Assembly (NCBI GenBank): GCA_029077775.1
Contig: JAQNCU010000200.1
Location: 1-5,794, forward strand
DNA from: Acidocella sp.
GTDB taxonomy: Bacteria; Pseudomonadota; Alphaproteobacteria; Acetobacterales; Acetobacteraceae
Length of the DNA: 5,794 nt
Reading direction: 5' to 3'
Under the pieces are notes generated by a model, which was not told the origin of the DNA, searched no databases, and saw nothing but the letters and a program-made list of their open reading frames with translations. The translations under genes and the position numbers were made by a program. Shown here piece after piece: positions 1-5,662 of the stretch; position 1 is the first letter of the stretch; every line of letters starts with the position of its first letter.

Positions 1-564
1 AAGCGGGCGGTACAGGCGGCGCAGCACCTCACGCGCGTACTCGCTATCGGTGCCTACCACCACGCGGTCAGGGCGCATGAAATCCGTGATCGCGCTGCCT
101 TCGCGCAGAAATTCCGGGTTTGCCGCCACGTCGATGTTAAGCTCGGGGCGCAACCGTTTTGCCATTGCCGCGATTTTGGCCCCGGTCCCCACAGGCACGG
201 TGGATTTGGTGACGATGACCGCCCGGTGGTCCAAAGCGAGCAGAACCTGTTCCACGGCGGCAAACACATAGCTTAAATCCGCATGGCCATCGCCGCGCCG
301 CGCGGGTGTGCCGACGGCGATGAACACCGCCTCCGCCTCGGCGATCCCCTCTTTCAGGCTGGGCGGGAACATCAGCCTCCCGGCGGCCATGTTGTCGGCC
401 ACCAACCGGTCCAGCCCCGGCTCATAGATCGGGATTTTGCCGTCCAGCAGCATTTGCCGCTTGCTCTCATCGGCCTCCACCACGGCGACCGAGACGCCGA
501 ATTCCGCAAAACAGGCCCCCGAGACCAGGCCGACATAACCACCGCCGATTACTGCAATCTTCAT
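1..564 (-). CDS. ugd: UDP-glucose 6-dehydrogenase, N-terminal part (3' end beyond window)
   Basis: Cytoplasmic enzyme that oxidises UDP-glucose to UDP-glucuronate with two NAD+, supplying precursor for capsule, exopolysaccharide or LPS. The minus strand reads open for 188 codons from ATG at 564-562 to the window edge. Visible marks: the NAD-binding Rossmann start MKIAVIGGGYVG (GxGYVG loop at residues 7-12), VFIAVGTP near 81-87, VTKSTVPVGT at 118-127 with the conserved Thr122, and NPEFLREG at 149-156 carrying the two family glutamates (151, 155). The catalytic cysteine, central helix and UDP-binding C-terminal domain lie outside the window; full-length members are about 430-450 residues. A GGAG stands 8 bases before the ATG and supports the start. 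It is transcribed divergently from a polyprenyl-phosphate sugar transferase, which fits a surface-polysaccharide locus. The related UDP-ManNAc and GDP-mannose dehydrogenases are less likely: FLREG and the N-terminal sequence match the UDP-glucose type best. Confidence 0.93.
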   Translation of the reverse strand, partial: MKIAVIGGGYVGLVSGACFAEFGVSVAVVEADESKRQMLLDGKIPIYEPGLDRLVADNMAAGRLMFPPSLKEGIAEAEAVFIAVGTPARRGDGHADLSYVFAAVEQVLLALDHRAVIVTKSTVPVGTGAKIAAMAKRLRPELNIDVAANPEFLREGSAITDFMRPDRVVVGTDSEYAREVLRRLYRPL

Positions 565-628
565 AATTCCGTCTCCGGGGCTGACAGGCCCGCTTGGTTT
601 CTCGCTTGGCCCGATGTTCCTTTCAAGT

Positions 629-643
629 CATATCAACAATATG
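629..643. promoter_or_regulatory. Inverted repeat in the ugd / sugar transferase divergent gap
   Basis: CATAT-caaca-ATATG is a perfect 5-base inverted repeat in the otherwise GC-rich gap between the divergent genes. It lies about 65 bases before the ugd start and 50 bases before the transferase start at 693, a position where one regulator could act on both. It is short and AT-rich, so it may instead overlap -10 elements or be chance. I could not place a convincing sigma-70 promoter on either strand of this gap. Confidence 0.25.
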
Positions 644-692
644 CGCGGCGTGGCTTCAAATGATGGCGGGTTTCGGCCATGGTCCGCGCCGC

Positions 693-1763
693 ATGAGCAT
701 ATTTAACGGCCTGAACACCCTCGCGCTCCCACGCCATCTTGCCTTAATGGCGGGGCTGGCCATCTTTTCGGGCATCATCGTGCGGATCATGATCTCGGTT
801 GGCGTGCCGGACCACCCCGACGCGCGAAAGGCCCACAGCCAGATCACCCCGAAATCCGGCGGGGTCGGAATCGTGGCGGCCTTCCTGCTGGGGGTGTTGT
901 TGCTTTACCGTTACGGCCAGGTCTCGCGGCTGGCGGAGGGGTATTTCATCGGCGTCATCACCGCCTCGATCCTCATGGCGGTCATCTCGCTGATCGATGA
1001 TTTCCTCGACGTCTCGTTCCTGGTCAAGCTGGCAGCACAGCTTGTGGCGGCTGCAACGGCGGTGGCCTCGGGCCTGTGGATGCATCTGCTGGCACTGCCG
1101 GGGCTGGGTATTGTCGATATCGGCTGGCTCGGTATCCCGTTCTCTATCTTCTTTCTGCTGTTCGTGACCAACGCGATGAACTTCATCGACGGGCTGAACG
1201 GCCTCGCCGCCGGGGTCACGCTGATCGCCTGCCTGTTCCTGGCGGGCATTGCCGGGTTTTATGGCGGGTTTTTCGTCTATACTGCGTCCTTGTTGCTGGC
1301 AGGTGGCGTACTCGGTTTTTTGCCGTTCAACTTTCCCCGTGCGCGGATTTTCATGGGTGATGTCGGCAGCCAGTTTTGCGGCTTTATTCTGGCCTTGTTC
1401 GGCGTCGCCGCCGCCCGGTTCGAGGGTGCGGCGACCTCGTTTCTCCTGGTTCCGCTATTGCTGTCCGGGGTGCTGTACGATGTCGCCTTTACGCTGATCC
1501 GGCGGCTGCTGGCCGGGGAGAACATCGCCCGCGCGCATAATGGTCATTTATATCAGGTCATCCGCCGCGCCGGGCTCGATGCGCGTCTGGTGGCGCTGGC
1601 GCATTGGGGGTTCGCCACCATTGGCGGCTTGTCGGCCATCGGGTTTCTGGCCGCGCCGCCTGGCTGGAGGCTGCCGATGATCCTGCCGCCCATTATCGTG
1701 CAGCTGGGCTGGACCGCCTATGTCACGCGCAGCGCCCGGGCGGCATCGCTCGGGCGCTGGTGA
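693..1763 (+). CDS. Polyprenyl-phosphate glycosyl-1-phosphate transferase, WecA/TagO/MraY superfamily
   Basis: Integral membrane enzyme that transfers a sugar-1-phosphate from a UDP-sugar to undecaprenyl phosphate on the cytoplasmic face, the first step of a lipid-linked glycan. From the ATG at 693 it has 356 residues, mostly hydrophobic, with about ten or eleven likely membrane segments. The superfamily loops appear in order: PDHPDARKAH...PKSGG at 39-57, LIDDFLD at 100-106 (Mg-binding Asp102/Asp103), NAMNFIDGLNG at 160-170 (Asn160, Asn163, Asp166), FMGDVGS at 220-226, and AHNGHLYQ at 281-288 (the His-containing sugar-nucleotide loop). These favour the WecA/WbpL type over MraY, but the exact sugar cannot be read. 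The start is uncertain: in-frame ATGs at 660, 663 and 693 all lack a good Shine-Dalgarno, and a TTG at 594 would add an unlikely hydrophilic leader. 693 was chosen because it leaves a short cytoplasmic N-terminus before the first membrane segment. Neighbour ugd suggests a surface-polysaccharide role. Confidence 0.9.
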   Translation: MSIFNGLNTLALPRHLALMAGLAIFSGIIVRIMISVGVPDHPDARKAHSQITPKSGGVGIVAAFLLGVLLLYRYGQVSRLAEGYFIGVITASILMAVISLIDDFLDVSFLVKLAAQLVAAATAVASGLWMHLLALPGLGIVDIGWLGIPFSIFFLLFVTNAMNFIDGLNGLAAGVTLIACLFLAGIAGFYGGFFVYTASLLLAGGVLGFLPFNFPRARIFMGDVGSQFCGFILALFGVAAARFEGAATSFLLVPLLLSGVLYDVAFTLIRRLLAGENIARAHNGHLYQVIRRAGLDARLVALAHWGFATIGGLSAIGFLAAPPGWRLPMILPPIIVQLGWTAYVTRSARAASLGRW

Positions 1764-1788
1764 ATGACCGGTAACTGAGCACGCCGGA

Positions 1789-2346
1789 TCAGGAGGCAGG
1801 CGGCACGGGCGGCTGGCCGGTCAATGAGATGTCGTTGGTCACACGGATCATTTTGCCGACGGTCATCGATAACCCATCCAGCCCCCAATCATAACGGTTG
1901 AGCACGCCCTCGGTATGAATGCCGGTGAGCTGCCCGTTGGTCAGCTCATCGGTGATGGTCATGTTAAACGGGTGAGTCTGCCCGCGCATCGTAAGGTTGC
2001 CGGTCAACTGGTCGCCCTGGCAGGTGCCGACATAATGTTGCGTCGGGTAATCGGCGGGGTCGAGAAACCCGGCGGACATGGTCTGCGCGCGAATAATGGC
2101 GTTGGGTGAACTCAGGCTCTCAACCACGAAGGTGACGTCGATGCTGCATGTTTTGGCCGCCGGGTCGAAATCCAACGTGCCGGAGAGCTGCCGGAACGTG
2201 CCCGTGATGTTCATGATAATGGCGTGGGAATGGGTCTGCGCCAGCATGTTGCCAGCCGTCAGGCTCAGGGTCATCGGTGCCGCCGAGGCCCCCAGCGGCG
2301 CTGAAAAAAGGGCAGCCAAAGCCGCTGCCTGGATCATTTTGTTCAT
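1789..2346 (-). CDS. Exported YceI-family protein
   Basis: 185 residues. The N-terminus is a signal peptide (MNKMIQ, then an Ala/Leu-rich core, with likely cleavage after ASA at residue 22), so the mature protein should be periplasmic or secreted. The rest follows the YceI lipocalin-like barrel: THSHAIIMNITGTFRQLSGTLDFDP (38-62), a strand at 67-76, R86...GFLDPADYP (93-101), GNLTMRGQTHPF (116-127) and NRYDWGL (150-156). Family members bind isoprenoid or other lipidic molecules in the barrel; some are base- or stress-induced. The ligand here is unknown. Mature Cys67 and Cys109 lie in conserved strand regions and could form a disulfide. AGGAGGA at 2351-2357, four bases before the ATG, fixes the start. 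It is convergent with the sugar transferase (25 bases between stops) and separated by 84 bases from the lrgB stop on the same strand, so it may have its own promoter or be read from lrgAB. No cytochrome b561 partner, common beside yceI elsewhere, is visible. Confidence 0.87.
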   Translation of the reverse strand: MNKMIQAAALAALFSAPLGASAAPMTLSLTAGNMLAQTHSHAIIMNITGTFRQLSGTLDFDPAAKTCSIDVTFVVESLSSPNAIIRAQTMSAGFLDPADYPTQHYVGTCQGDQLTGNLTMRGQTHPFNMTITDELTNGQLTGIHTEGVLNRYDWGLDGLSMTVGKMIRVTNDISLTGQPPVPPAS

Positions 2347-2350
2347 TGTT

Positions 2351-2357
2351 TCCTCCT
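2351..2357 (-). promoter_or_regulatory. Strong Shine-Dalgarno of the yceI-like gene
   Basis: The minus strand reads AGGAGGA, then AACA, then ATG. This near-perfect anti-16S match at close spacing decides the start at 2346 and suggests efficient translation, the strongest ribosome site in the window. Confidence 0.8.
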
Positions 2358-2374
2358 GCTTTGCGACGTGTCTT

Positions 2375-2386
2375 TACGCGCGCGTA
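2375..2386. repeat. Perfect 12-base palindrome before the yceI-like gene
   Basis: TACGCGCGCGTA is a perfect palindrome about 29 bases upstream of the yceI-like start codon. It could be an operator close to the transcription start. It is also an alternating purine-pyrimidine tract of a type that can arise by chance in GC-rich DNA. Confidence 0.3.
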
Positions 2387-2387
2387 T

Positions 2388-2410
2388 CCTTGTTGCCATA
2401 AACGGCAAGG
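2388..2410. terminator. Hairpin between lrgB and the yceI-like gene
   Basis: The minus strand reads CCTTGCC-gtttat-GGCAACAAGG, an imperfect stem whose core TTGCC/GGCAA arms (2393-2397 and 2404-2408) pair perfectly. It lies 21 bases after the lrgB stop. There is no run of T after it on the minus strand, so an intrinsic terminator is doubtful. An operator for the yceI-like gene is an equally good reading. Confidence 0.3.
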
Positions 2411-2430
2411 CCCTTCCAGAGTTATCCTGG

Positions 2431-3165
2431 TCAAAAACCAAACAACGAGACCAGGATCGGCAGGATCAATGAGGTCAAAATGCCATTGAGCCCGATCGCC
2501 AACCCGCCAAAGGCGCCCGCCGTTTCGCTCAGCAGCAGCATCCGCGCGGTGGCCAGCCCATGCGCCGCCGTGCCCGCCGCTAGCCCCTGGGCCCGCCAGT
2601 CATGCAGTCGCGCCAGTTTGAAAACCAGCGTGCAGATCATCGCCCCGAACATCCCCGTGATCATCACGAAAACCGCGGTCAAGGAGGGTTGTCCGCCGAG
2701 ATTTTGCGCGATCCCCATGGCGATCGGCGTGGTGACGGATTTTGGCCCCAGCGAGATGACCACGGCGCGCGGCGCGCCCATGGCATGGGCGATCAGCATG
2801 GCGCTGCCCGCCGCGACAACGGAGCCCGATGAGAGCGAAACGATGATGGCGACAAAATGCCGCTTGATCGCGGGCCAGTTGGTATGCATCGGAATCGCCA
2901 GGGCTACCGTTGCGGGGCCAAGCAAAAAATGGATGTATACCGCACCCGTGAAATACGCCTGATAGCTGGTTTTCGTCACCAGCAGCAGCGCTGCCAGGAT
3001 CAATATCGAAAACACCGTCGGATTGCTCCAGGCCGCGTGGCCCGCGCGGGCATCGATCAGACACGCAATCTCCCACACGCACAGGGTGGCGGTCAGGCCC
3101 AGCAGCGGTTGGGTCTGCAAATAGGTCCAGACATGGAAAAACGGCAGCGGCAACAGGCTATGCAT
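2431..3165 (-). CDS. lrgB: LrgB/CidB/PLGG1-family membrane protein
   Basis: 244 residues of polytopic inner-membrane protein with the full LrgB signature: SNPTVFSILILAAL (47-60), TSYQAYFTGA (66-75), LLGPATVALAIP (81-92), SLGPKSVTTPIAMGIA (138-153), GGQPSLTAVFVMITGMFGA (157-175) and GTAAHGLATAR (198-208). The family is often labelled antiholin-like or murein-hydrolase exporter, but characterised members are small-acid transporters: plant PLGG1 moves glycolate/glycerate, and Bacillus PftAB and streptococcal LrgAB move pyruvate. A carboxylate carrier with LrgA is therefore the more cautious reading. The start ATG overlaps the lrgA stop by 8 bases (ATGCATAG), and GGGGACA at 3171-3177 serves as ribosome site, so the two genes are translated from one transcript. 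Length is normal for the family and nothing is broken. No LytTR or LysR regulator, often found beside lrgAB or cidAB, is in the window. Confidence 0.93.
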   Translation of the reverse strand: MHSLLPLPFFHVWTYLQTQPLLGLTATLCVWEIACLIDARAGHAAWSNPTVFSILILAALLLVTKTSYQAYFTGAVYIHFLLGPATVALAIPMHTNWPAIKRHFVAIIVSLSSGSVVAAGSAMLIAHAMGAPRAVVISLGPKSVTTPIAMGIAQNLGGQPSLTAVFVMITGMFGAMICTLVFKLARLHDWRAQGLAAGTAAHGLATARMLLLSETAGAFGGLAIGLNGILTSLILPILVSLFGF

Positions 3166-3505
3166 TAGCCTGTCCCCGCAAAAACCAGTTCATCAGCAGC
3201 CCGGTTACCAGCAAACCAAGCAAGGTGGAGACGGCGATTGAAAGGATGATGGCCGCCGCGTTATCCCGCAGCTCCTGCAATTCGGTCACCACGCCAACGC
3301 CCGCGGGCACGAATAACAGGCCAAGATACCGCAGCAGCCCCTGTCCGGTATCGCGCAAATGGGGGGAGGGGCCGCCGGAGCGGACCAGGTAGACCAGAAG
3401 CATGAGCAGCCCCAGCACCGGGCCGGGGATCGGCATGCCCGTTCCCTCCTGGATGATCGTGCCAAGCAACTGACATAATAACAACACGGCAAAGGCGCGC
3501 GGCAT
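3158..3505 (-). CDS. lrgA: LrgA/CidA-family membrane protein
   Basis: 115 residues with four likely membrane segments, the usual CidA/LrgA size. Conserved parts: LLLCQLLGTIIQEGTGMPIPGPVLGLLML (8-36), the LRDTGQGLLRYLGLLFVPAGVGVV block (50-73), and a C-terminal membrane helix (about 85-108). It is the partner subunit of LrgB, and the pair probably forms one transport or regulatory complex in the inner membrane. The start at 3505 is fixed by AGGAGAG at 3511-3517, five bases upstream; a TTG at 3535 would extend it by ten residues but has no ribosome site and the extension does not look like the family. It is the first gene of the lrgAB operon and diverges from the SDR gene across a 94-base gap. 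LrgA and CidA cannot be told apart from sequence alone; the symbol follows common usage. Confidence 0.9.
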   Translation of the reverse strand: MPRAFAVLLLCQLLGTIIQEGTGMPIPGPVLGLLMLLVYLVRSGGPSPHLRDTGQGLLRYLGLLFVPAGVGVVTELQELRDNAAAIILSIAVSTLLGLLVTGLLMNWFLRGQANA

Positions 3506-3510
3506 CGGAA

Positions 3511-3517
3511 CTCTCCT
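3511..3517 (-). promoter_or_regulatory. Shine-Dalgarno that decides the lrgA start
   Basis: The minus strand reads AGGAGAG-TTCCG-ATG. It selects the ATG at 3505 over the upstream in-frame TTG at 3535. Confidence 0.75.
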
Positions 3518-3520
3518 GAT

Positions 3521-3540
3521 ATCACAAACAATCAATCACA
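3521..3540. promoter_or_regulatory. Direct repeat ATCACA x2 in the lrgA / SDR gap
   Basis: ATCACA occurs at 3521-3526 and 3535-3540, a 14-base period, next to a TGATATCA palindrome at 3517-3524. It sits 16-35 bases upstream of the lrgA start, where a regulator of lrgAB could bind. The elements are short and chance cannot be excluded. Confidence 0.22.
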
Positions 3541-3544
3541 CCCC

Positions 3545-3559
3545 TTGCCCGGCTGGCAA
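3545..3559. promoter_or_regulatory. Inverted repeat TTGCC-N5-GGCAA in the lrgA / SDR gap
   Basis: A perfect 5-base inverted repeat around CGGCT, roughly midway between the divergent lrgA and SDR starts (40 and 41 bases away). The position suits an operator shared by both directions. The same half-sites with a 6-base spacer occur after lrgB at 2393-2408. Confidence 0.3.
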
Positions 3560-3599
3560 AGGCGGGTGATCTTGACACTAAAAACAAGAGGAAACGATT

Positions 3600-4433
3600 A
3601 TGCGCTTTCAATTGGCCAACATCACCGCCGTGCTCACCGGCGCTGCGAGCGGCATTGGCGCCGCGCTGGCGCCGAGGCTGGCGGCCAAGGGTGCCCATCT
3701 GGCTTTGGTTGACCGCGATGCCGCCGGGCTGGCCAGGGTCGCCGCCGCCGCCGGGGTCAAAGGCCGGATCACCACCCATGAGATCGATGTTGCCGATGCC
3801 GCCGCGATGCCGGCTTTGGCGGCGGCGGTTCAGGCCGCGCATGGCAATGCCGGGCTGGTGATCGGCAATGCCGGGGTGGCGTTGGTCGGCACGTTTGAGC
3901 AAGCCTCGCTGGCGGATTTTGAGTGGCTGATGAACATAAATTTCTGGGGCGCGGTGCGTCTTGTCCATGCTTTTCTGCCGCAATTACGCGCCGCCCCCGC
4001 CGGGCAGATCGCGCTCACCTCCAGTATTTTTGGGCTCATCGCGCCACCTGGGCAAGCCGCTTACGCGGCGGCGAAATTCGCCCTGCGCGGCTTTGGCGAA
4101 TCGCTCCGCCACGAGCTGTCGGGCACCGACATCGGCGTTACCCTCATCCACCCTGGCGGGATAGACACCAACATCGCCCGTGGCGCGCGGATCGGCAGCG
4201 GCGTGGACCCGGCGGCAGCGAAGGCGGGTCTCGCTCTGTTTCAAAAGCTGCTGCGCACCAGCCCGGATGTGGCCGCCGCCAAAATCATTGCCGCGATCGA
4301 ACAACGGAGGCCACGCCTGTTGATCGGCGGCGATGCCTATCGGGTCGATGTCATCCAGCGTCTGGCTCCCGCCCGGTACTGGCGGCTGATCGCGCCGCGT
4401 GATGCCGGGTTGACCGATCTCACCAAATCCTGA
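3600..4433 (+). CDS. Classical short-chain dehydrogenase/reductase (SDR)
   Basis: 277-residue cytoplasmic NAD(P)-dependent oxidoreductase. The Rossmann cofactor motif TGAASGIG is at 13-20. An Asp follows beta-2 (VDRD, D38), which usually favours NAD over NADP, although the next Arg keeps this open. Further marks are DV at 63-64, NAG at 90-92, and the catalytic tetrad Asn114 (MNINFWG), Ser142 (TSSIFG), Tyr155 and Lys159 (AAYAAAK), then HPGGIDTN at 184-191. All active-site residues are present, so the protein should be active on an alcohol, ketone or aldehyde. The substrate is not readable. AGAGGA at 3587-3592, seven bases before the ATG, supports the start. Only 12 bases separate its stop from the next gene, an alpha/beta hydrolase, so the two form an operon and may act in one pathway, for example ester cleavage followed by oxidation of the released alcohol (inference). 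It is strongly Ala-rich, as expected at this GC content. Confidence 0.93.
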   Translation: MRFQLANITAVLTGAASGIGAALAPRLAAKGAHLALVDRDAAGLARVAAAAGVKGRITTHEIDVADAAAMPALAAAVQAAHGNAGLVIGNAGVALVGTFEQASLADFEWLMNINFWGAVRLVHAFLPQLRAAPAGQIALTSSIFGLIAPPGQAAYAAAKFALRGFGESLRHELSGTDIGVTLIHPGGIDTNIARGARIGSGVDPAAAKAGLALFQKLLRTSPDVAAAKIIAAIEQRRPRLLIGGDAYRVDVIQRLAPARYWRLIAPRDAGLTDLTKS

Positions 4434-4439
4434 AGGGGG
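4433..4439 (+). promoter_or_regulatory. Shine-Dalgarno of the hydrolase overlapping the SDR stop
   Basis: AAGGGGG begins on the last base of the SDR TGA codon and lies six bases before the ATG at 4446. A ribosome finishing the SDR would sit on this site, which points to coupled translation of the two genes. Confidence 0.6.
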
Positions 4440-4445
4440 TTACGC

Positions 4446-5321
4446 ATGCCAAGCTGGCAATCTTATCTGGTCCATCCTGTTCTGCGCTTTCAGGTCAAGC
4501 GGCGCCTCGCGCGCGCCGCCACGCCGCAGGCGGCACGTAGCGCCTTCAACAATGCCCTGCCGCCACCCAAGGGTGCCCGCTTCCAGCCAGATATTATGGG
4601 CGGCATTGGTGGCGAGTGGGTTGATTCTGATCATACTGGCGCCGGGACCATCCTATATCTTCATGGCGGCGGCTATTTCGCGTGTTCGGCGAAAACCCAT
4701 CGCCCGATCACCGCCGCTTATGCGCTGCGCGGCTTTAAGGTGTTTGCGCCTGATTACAGGCTCGCCCCCGAGCACCCATTTCCGGCGGCGGTGGATGACG
4801 CGCTGGCCTGCTACCGGGCAATGCTTGATATCGTACCCGCCAGCGGGCTGGTTATCAGCGGAGATTCGGCGGGCGGCGGTCTGGCGTTGGCCACTTTGTT
4901 GGCAGCAAAGGCCGCGCACCTGCCCATGCCAGCCTGCGCCGTGCTGTTCTCCCCCTGGACCGATTTGGCGGGGACGGGAGAGTCAGTGACCACCAATGCG
5001 CGCCGTGACAGTATGCTCTATGCCCCGCGTTTGCGCGAAGCAGGTGCGAATTACCTTAGCGGTGCCGACCCGAAAACCCCGCTGGCCTCGCCGCTTTACG
5101 GTGATCTTACGGGTTTGCCCGCCTTGTTGATCCAGGTTGGCGCGCCGGAAATTCTGCTCGATGACTCAACCCGCCTCGCCGCGGCCGCTCGCGCCGCCGG
5201 GGTGCCGGTCGACATTTCGATCTGGCAAAACCTGCCCCATGTCTGGCAGATGATGCCAACTTTGCTGCCCGAGGCGCGCCGCGCGCTGGATGAAGCCGCT
5301 TCGTTCATCAACCGCGCCTGA
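4446..5321 (+). CDS. Alpha/beta hydrolase fold-3, hormone-sensitive-lipase-type esterase
   Basis: 291-residue carboxylester hydrolase of the bacterial HSL group (family IV). The oxyanion motif LYLHGGGY is at 70-77, DYRLAPEHPFPAAVDD at 103-118, and the nucleophile elbow GDSAGGG at 139-145 with Ser141. The catalytic acid region is VGAPEILLDDS (231-241): Glu235 aligns with the position of the usual Asp, as in members that use Glu, with Asp239 as the alternative. The catalytic His is His265 in LPHVWQMM. The N-terminal 40 residues form the helical cap typical of the group. There is no signal peptide, so it should act in the cytoplasm, probably on short- to medium-chain or hydrophobic esters; the natural substrate is unknown. 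It follows the SDR by 12 bases with AAGGGGG as ribosome site, so the two are co-expressed. Length is slightly below the usual 300-320 but the fold appears complete. Confidence 0.92.
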   Translation: MPSWQSYLVHPVLRFQVKRRLARAATPQAARSAFNNALPPPKGARFQPDIMGGIGGEWVDSDHTGAGTILYLHGGGYFACSAKTHRPITAAYALRGFKVFAPDYRLAPEHPFPAAVDDALACYRAMLDIVPASGLVISGDSAGGGLALATLLAAKAAHLPMPACAVLFSPWTDLAGTGESVTTNARRDSMLYAPRLREAGANYLSGADPKTPLASPLYGDLTGLPALLIQVGAPEILLDDSTRLAAAARAAGVPVDISIWQNLPHVWQMMPTLLPEARRALDEAASFINRA

Positions 5322-5342
5322 GGTCTGGCCGTCATCGCCTTT

Positions 5343-5366
5343 ATGGCCTTGCATCGAGAAGGCCAT
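5343..5366 (+). terminator. Possible terminator hairpin after the SDR-hydrolase operon
   Basis: ATGGCCTT-gcatcgag-AAGGCCAT is a perfect 8-base stem with an 8-base loop, 21 bases past the hydrolase stop. No T-run follows (ccgcgtatgg), so it is not a classical intrinsic terminator. It may instead protect the 3' end or pause transcription before rpmE. Confidence 0.4.
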
Positions 5367-5390
5367 CCGCGTATGGCCACGCTTGCAGTC

Positions 5391-5411
5391 TGCCGGTCGG
5401 GATCGGCGGCA
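5391..5411 (+). promoter_or_regulatory. Small inverted repeat in the rpmE leader
   Basis: TGCCG at 5391-5395 pairs with CGGCA at 5407-5411, 23 bases before the GTG start and just before the ribosome site. It could be a leader hairpin; L31 leaders with autogenous control are known in other bacterial groups. It is short and has no diagnostic sequence here. Confidence 0.22.
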
Positions 5412-5434
5412 TTATTGTTATTGGAGCGGACACG

Positions 5435-5662
5435 GTGAAAGCGAATATTCATCCGGATTATCACGAGATCAACATCATCATGACCGATGGCACAGCGTTT
5501 AAGACCATGTCATGCATGGGCAAAGCGGGCGATACTCTGCGCCTGGACATCGACCCGAAATCCCATCCGGCCTGGACGGGCGTTCAGCGCATGGTCGATA
5601 CCGGCGGTCAGGTCGCGAAATTCAACAAGAAATTTGCCTCGATCGGTGCGCGTAAAGCCTAG
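5435..5662 (+). CDS. rpmE: 50S ribosomal protein L31, zinc-free (C-) form
   Basis: 75-residue small ribosomal protein that bridges the two subunits. Recognised from IHPDYHEI (5-12), DTLRLDIDPKSHPAWTG (33-49) and RMVDTGGQVAKFNKKF (52-67). Compared with the zinc-binding form of E. coli, all four zinc cysteines are replaced (Met16, Asp18, Asp40, Ser43), so no CxxC knuckle remains. The only cysteine is Cys27, at a non-ligand position. The start is GTG at 5435: it gives the expected N-terminus MKANIHP, and GGAG at 5423-5426 lies eight bases upstream. It is preceded by 113 bases without a gene and stands alone on the plus strand. Its TAG stop at 5660-5662 is also the first three bases of the palindromic element that follows, so transcript end and repeat are physically joined. 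Confidence 0.95.
   Translation: MKANIHPDYHEINIIMTDGTAFKTMSCMGKAGDTLRLDIDPKSHPAWTGVQRMVDTGGQVAKFNKKFASIGARKA

Noticed and set aside
283..663. 126-residue plus-strand frame opposite ugd
   Set aside because: It overlaps the conserved ugd coding region on the other strand and shows no domain.
594..692. TTG start extending the sugar transferase by 33 residues
   Set aside because: The extension is not like the family's short N-terminus and there is no good ribosome site; ATG 693 is preferred.
744..1249. Minus-strand open frames of 112-113 residues opposite the sugar transferase
   Set aside because: Shadow frames of a clear membrane protein; composition rich in Arg, Asp, His or Ser with no recognisable domain.
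1764..1788. Bidirectional terminator between the convergent transferase and yceI-like genes
   Set aside because: Only 25 bases, with ACCGGT and CCGG as short self-palindromes but no stem and T-run in either direction.
3506..3535. TTG start extending LrgA by ten residues
   Set aside because: A strong Shine-Dalgarno points to the ATG at 3505, and it would lie inside the extended coding region.
3572..3577. Perfect TTGACA, resembling a -35 box, before the SDR gene
   Set aside because: A -10 box at normal spacing would fall on the start codon, downstream of the ribosome site at 3587-3592. It could only work for a leaderless or unusual transcript.
3522..3983. 153-residue open frame antisense to the SDR gene
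   Set aside because: It lies opposite a gene with full SDR motifs, is rich in Arg/Gly/Gln as GC-rich shadow frames are, and has no family resemblance or ribosome site.
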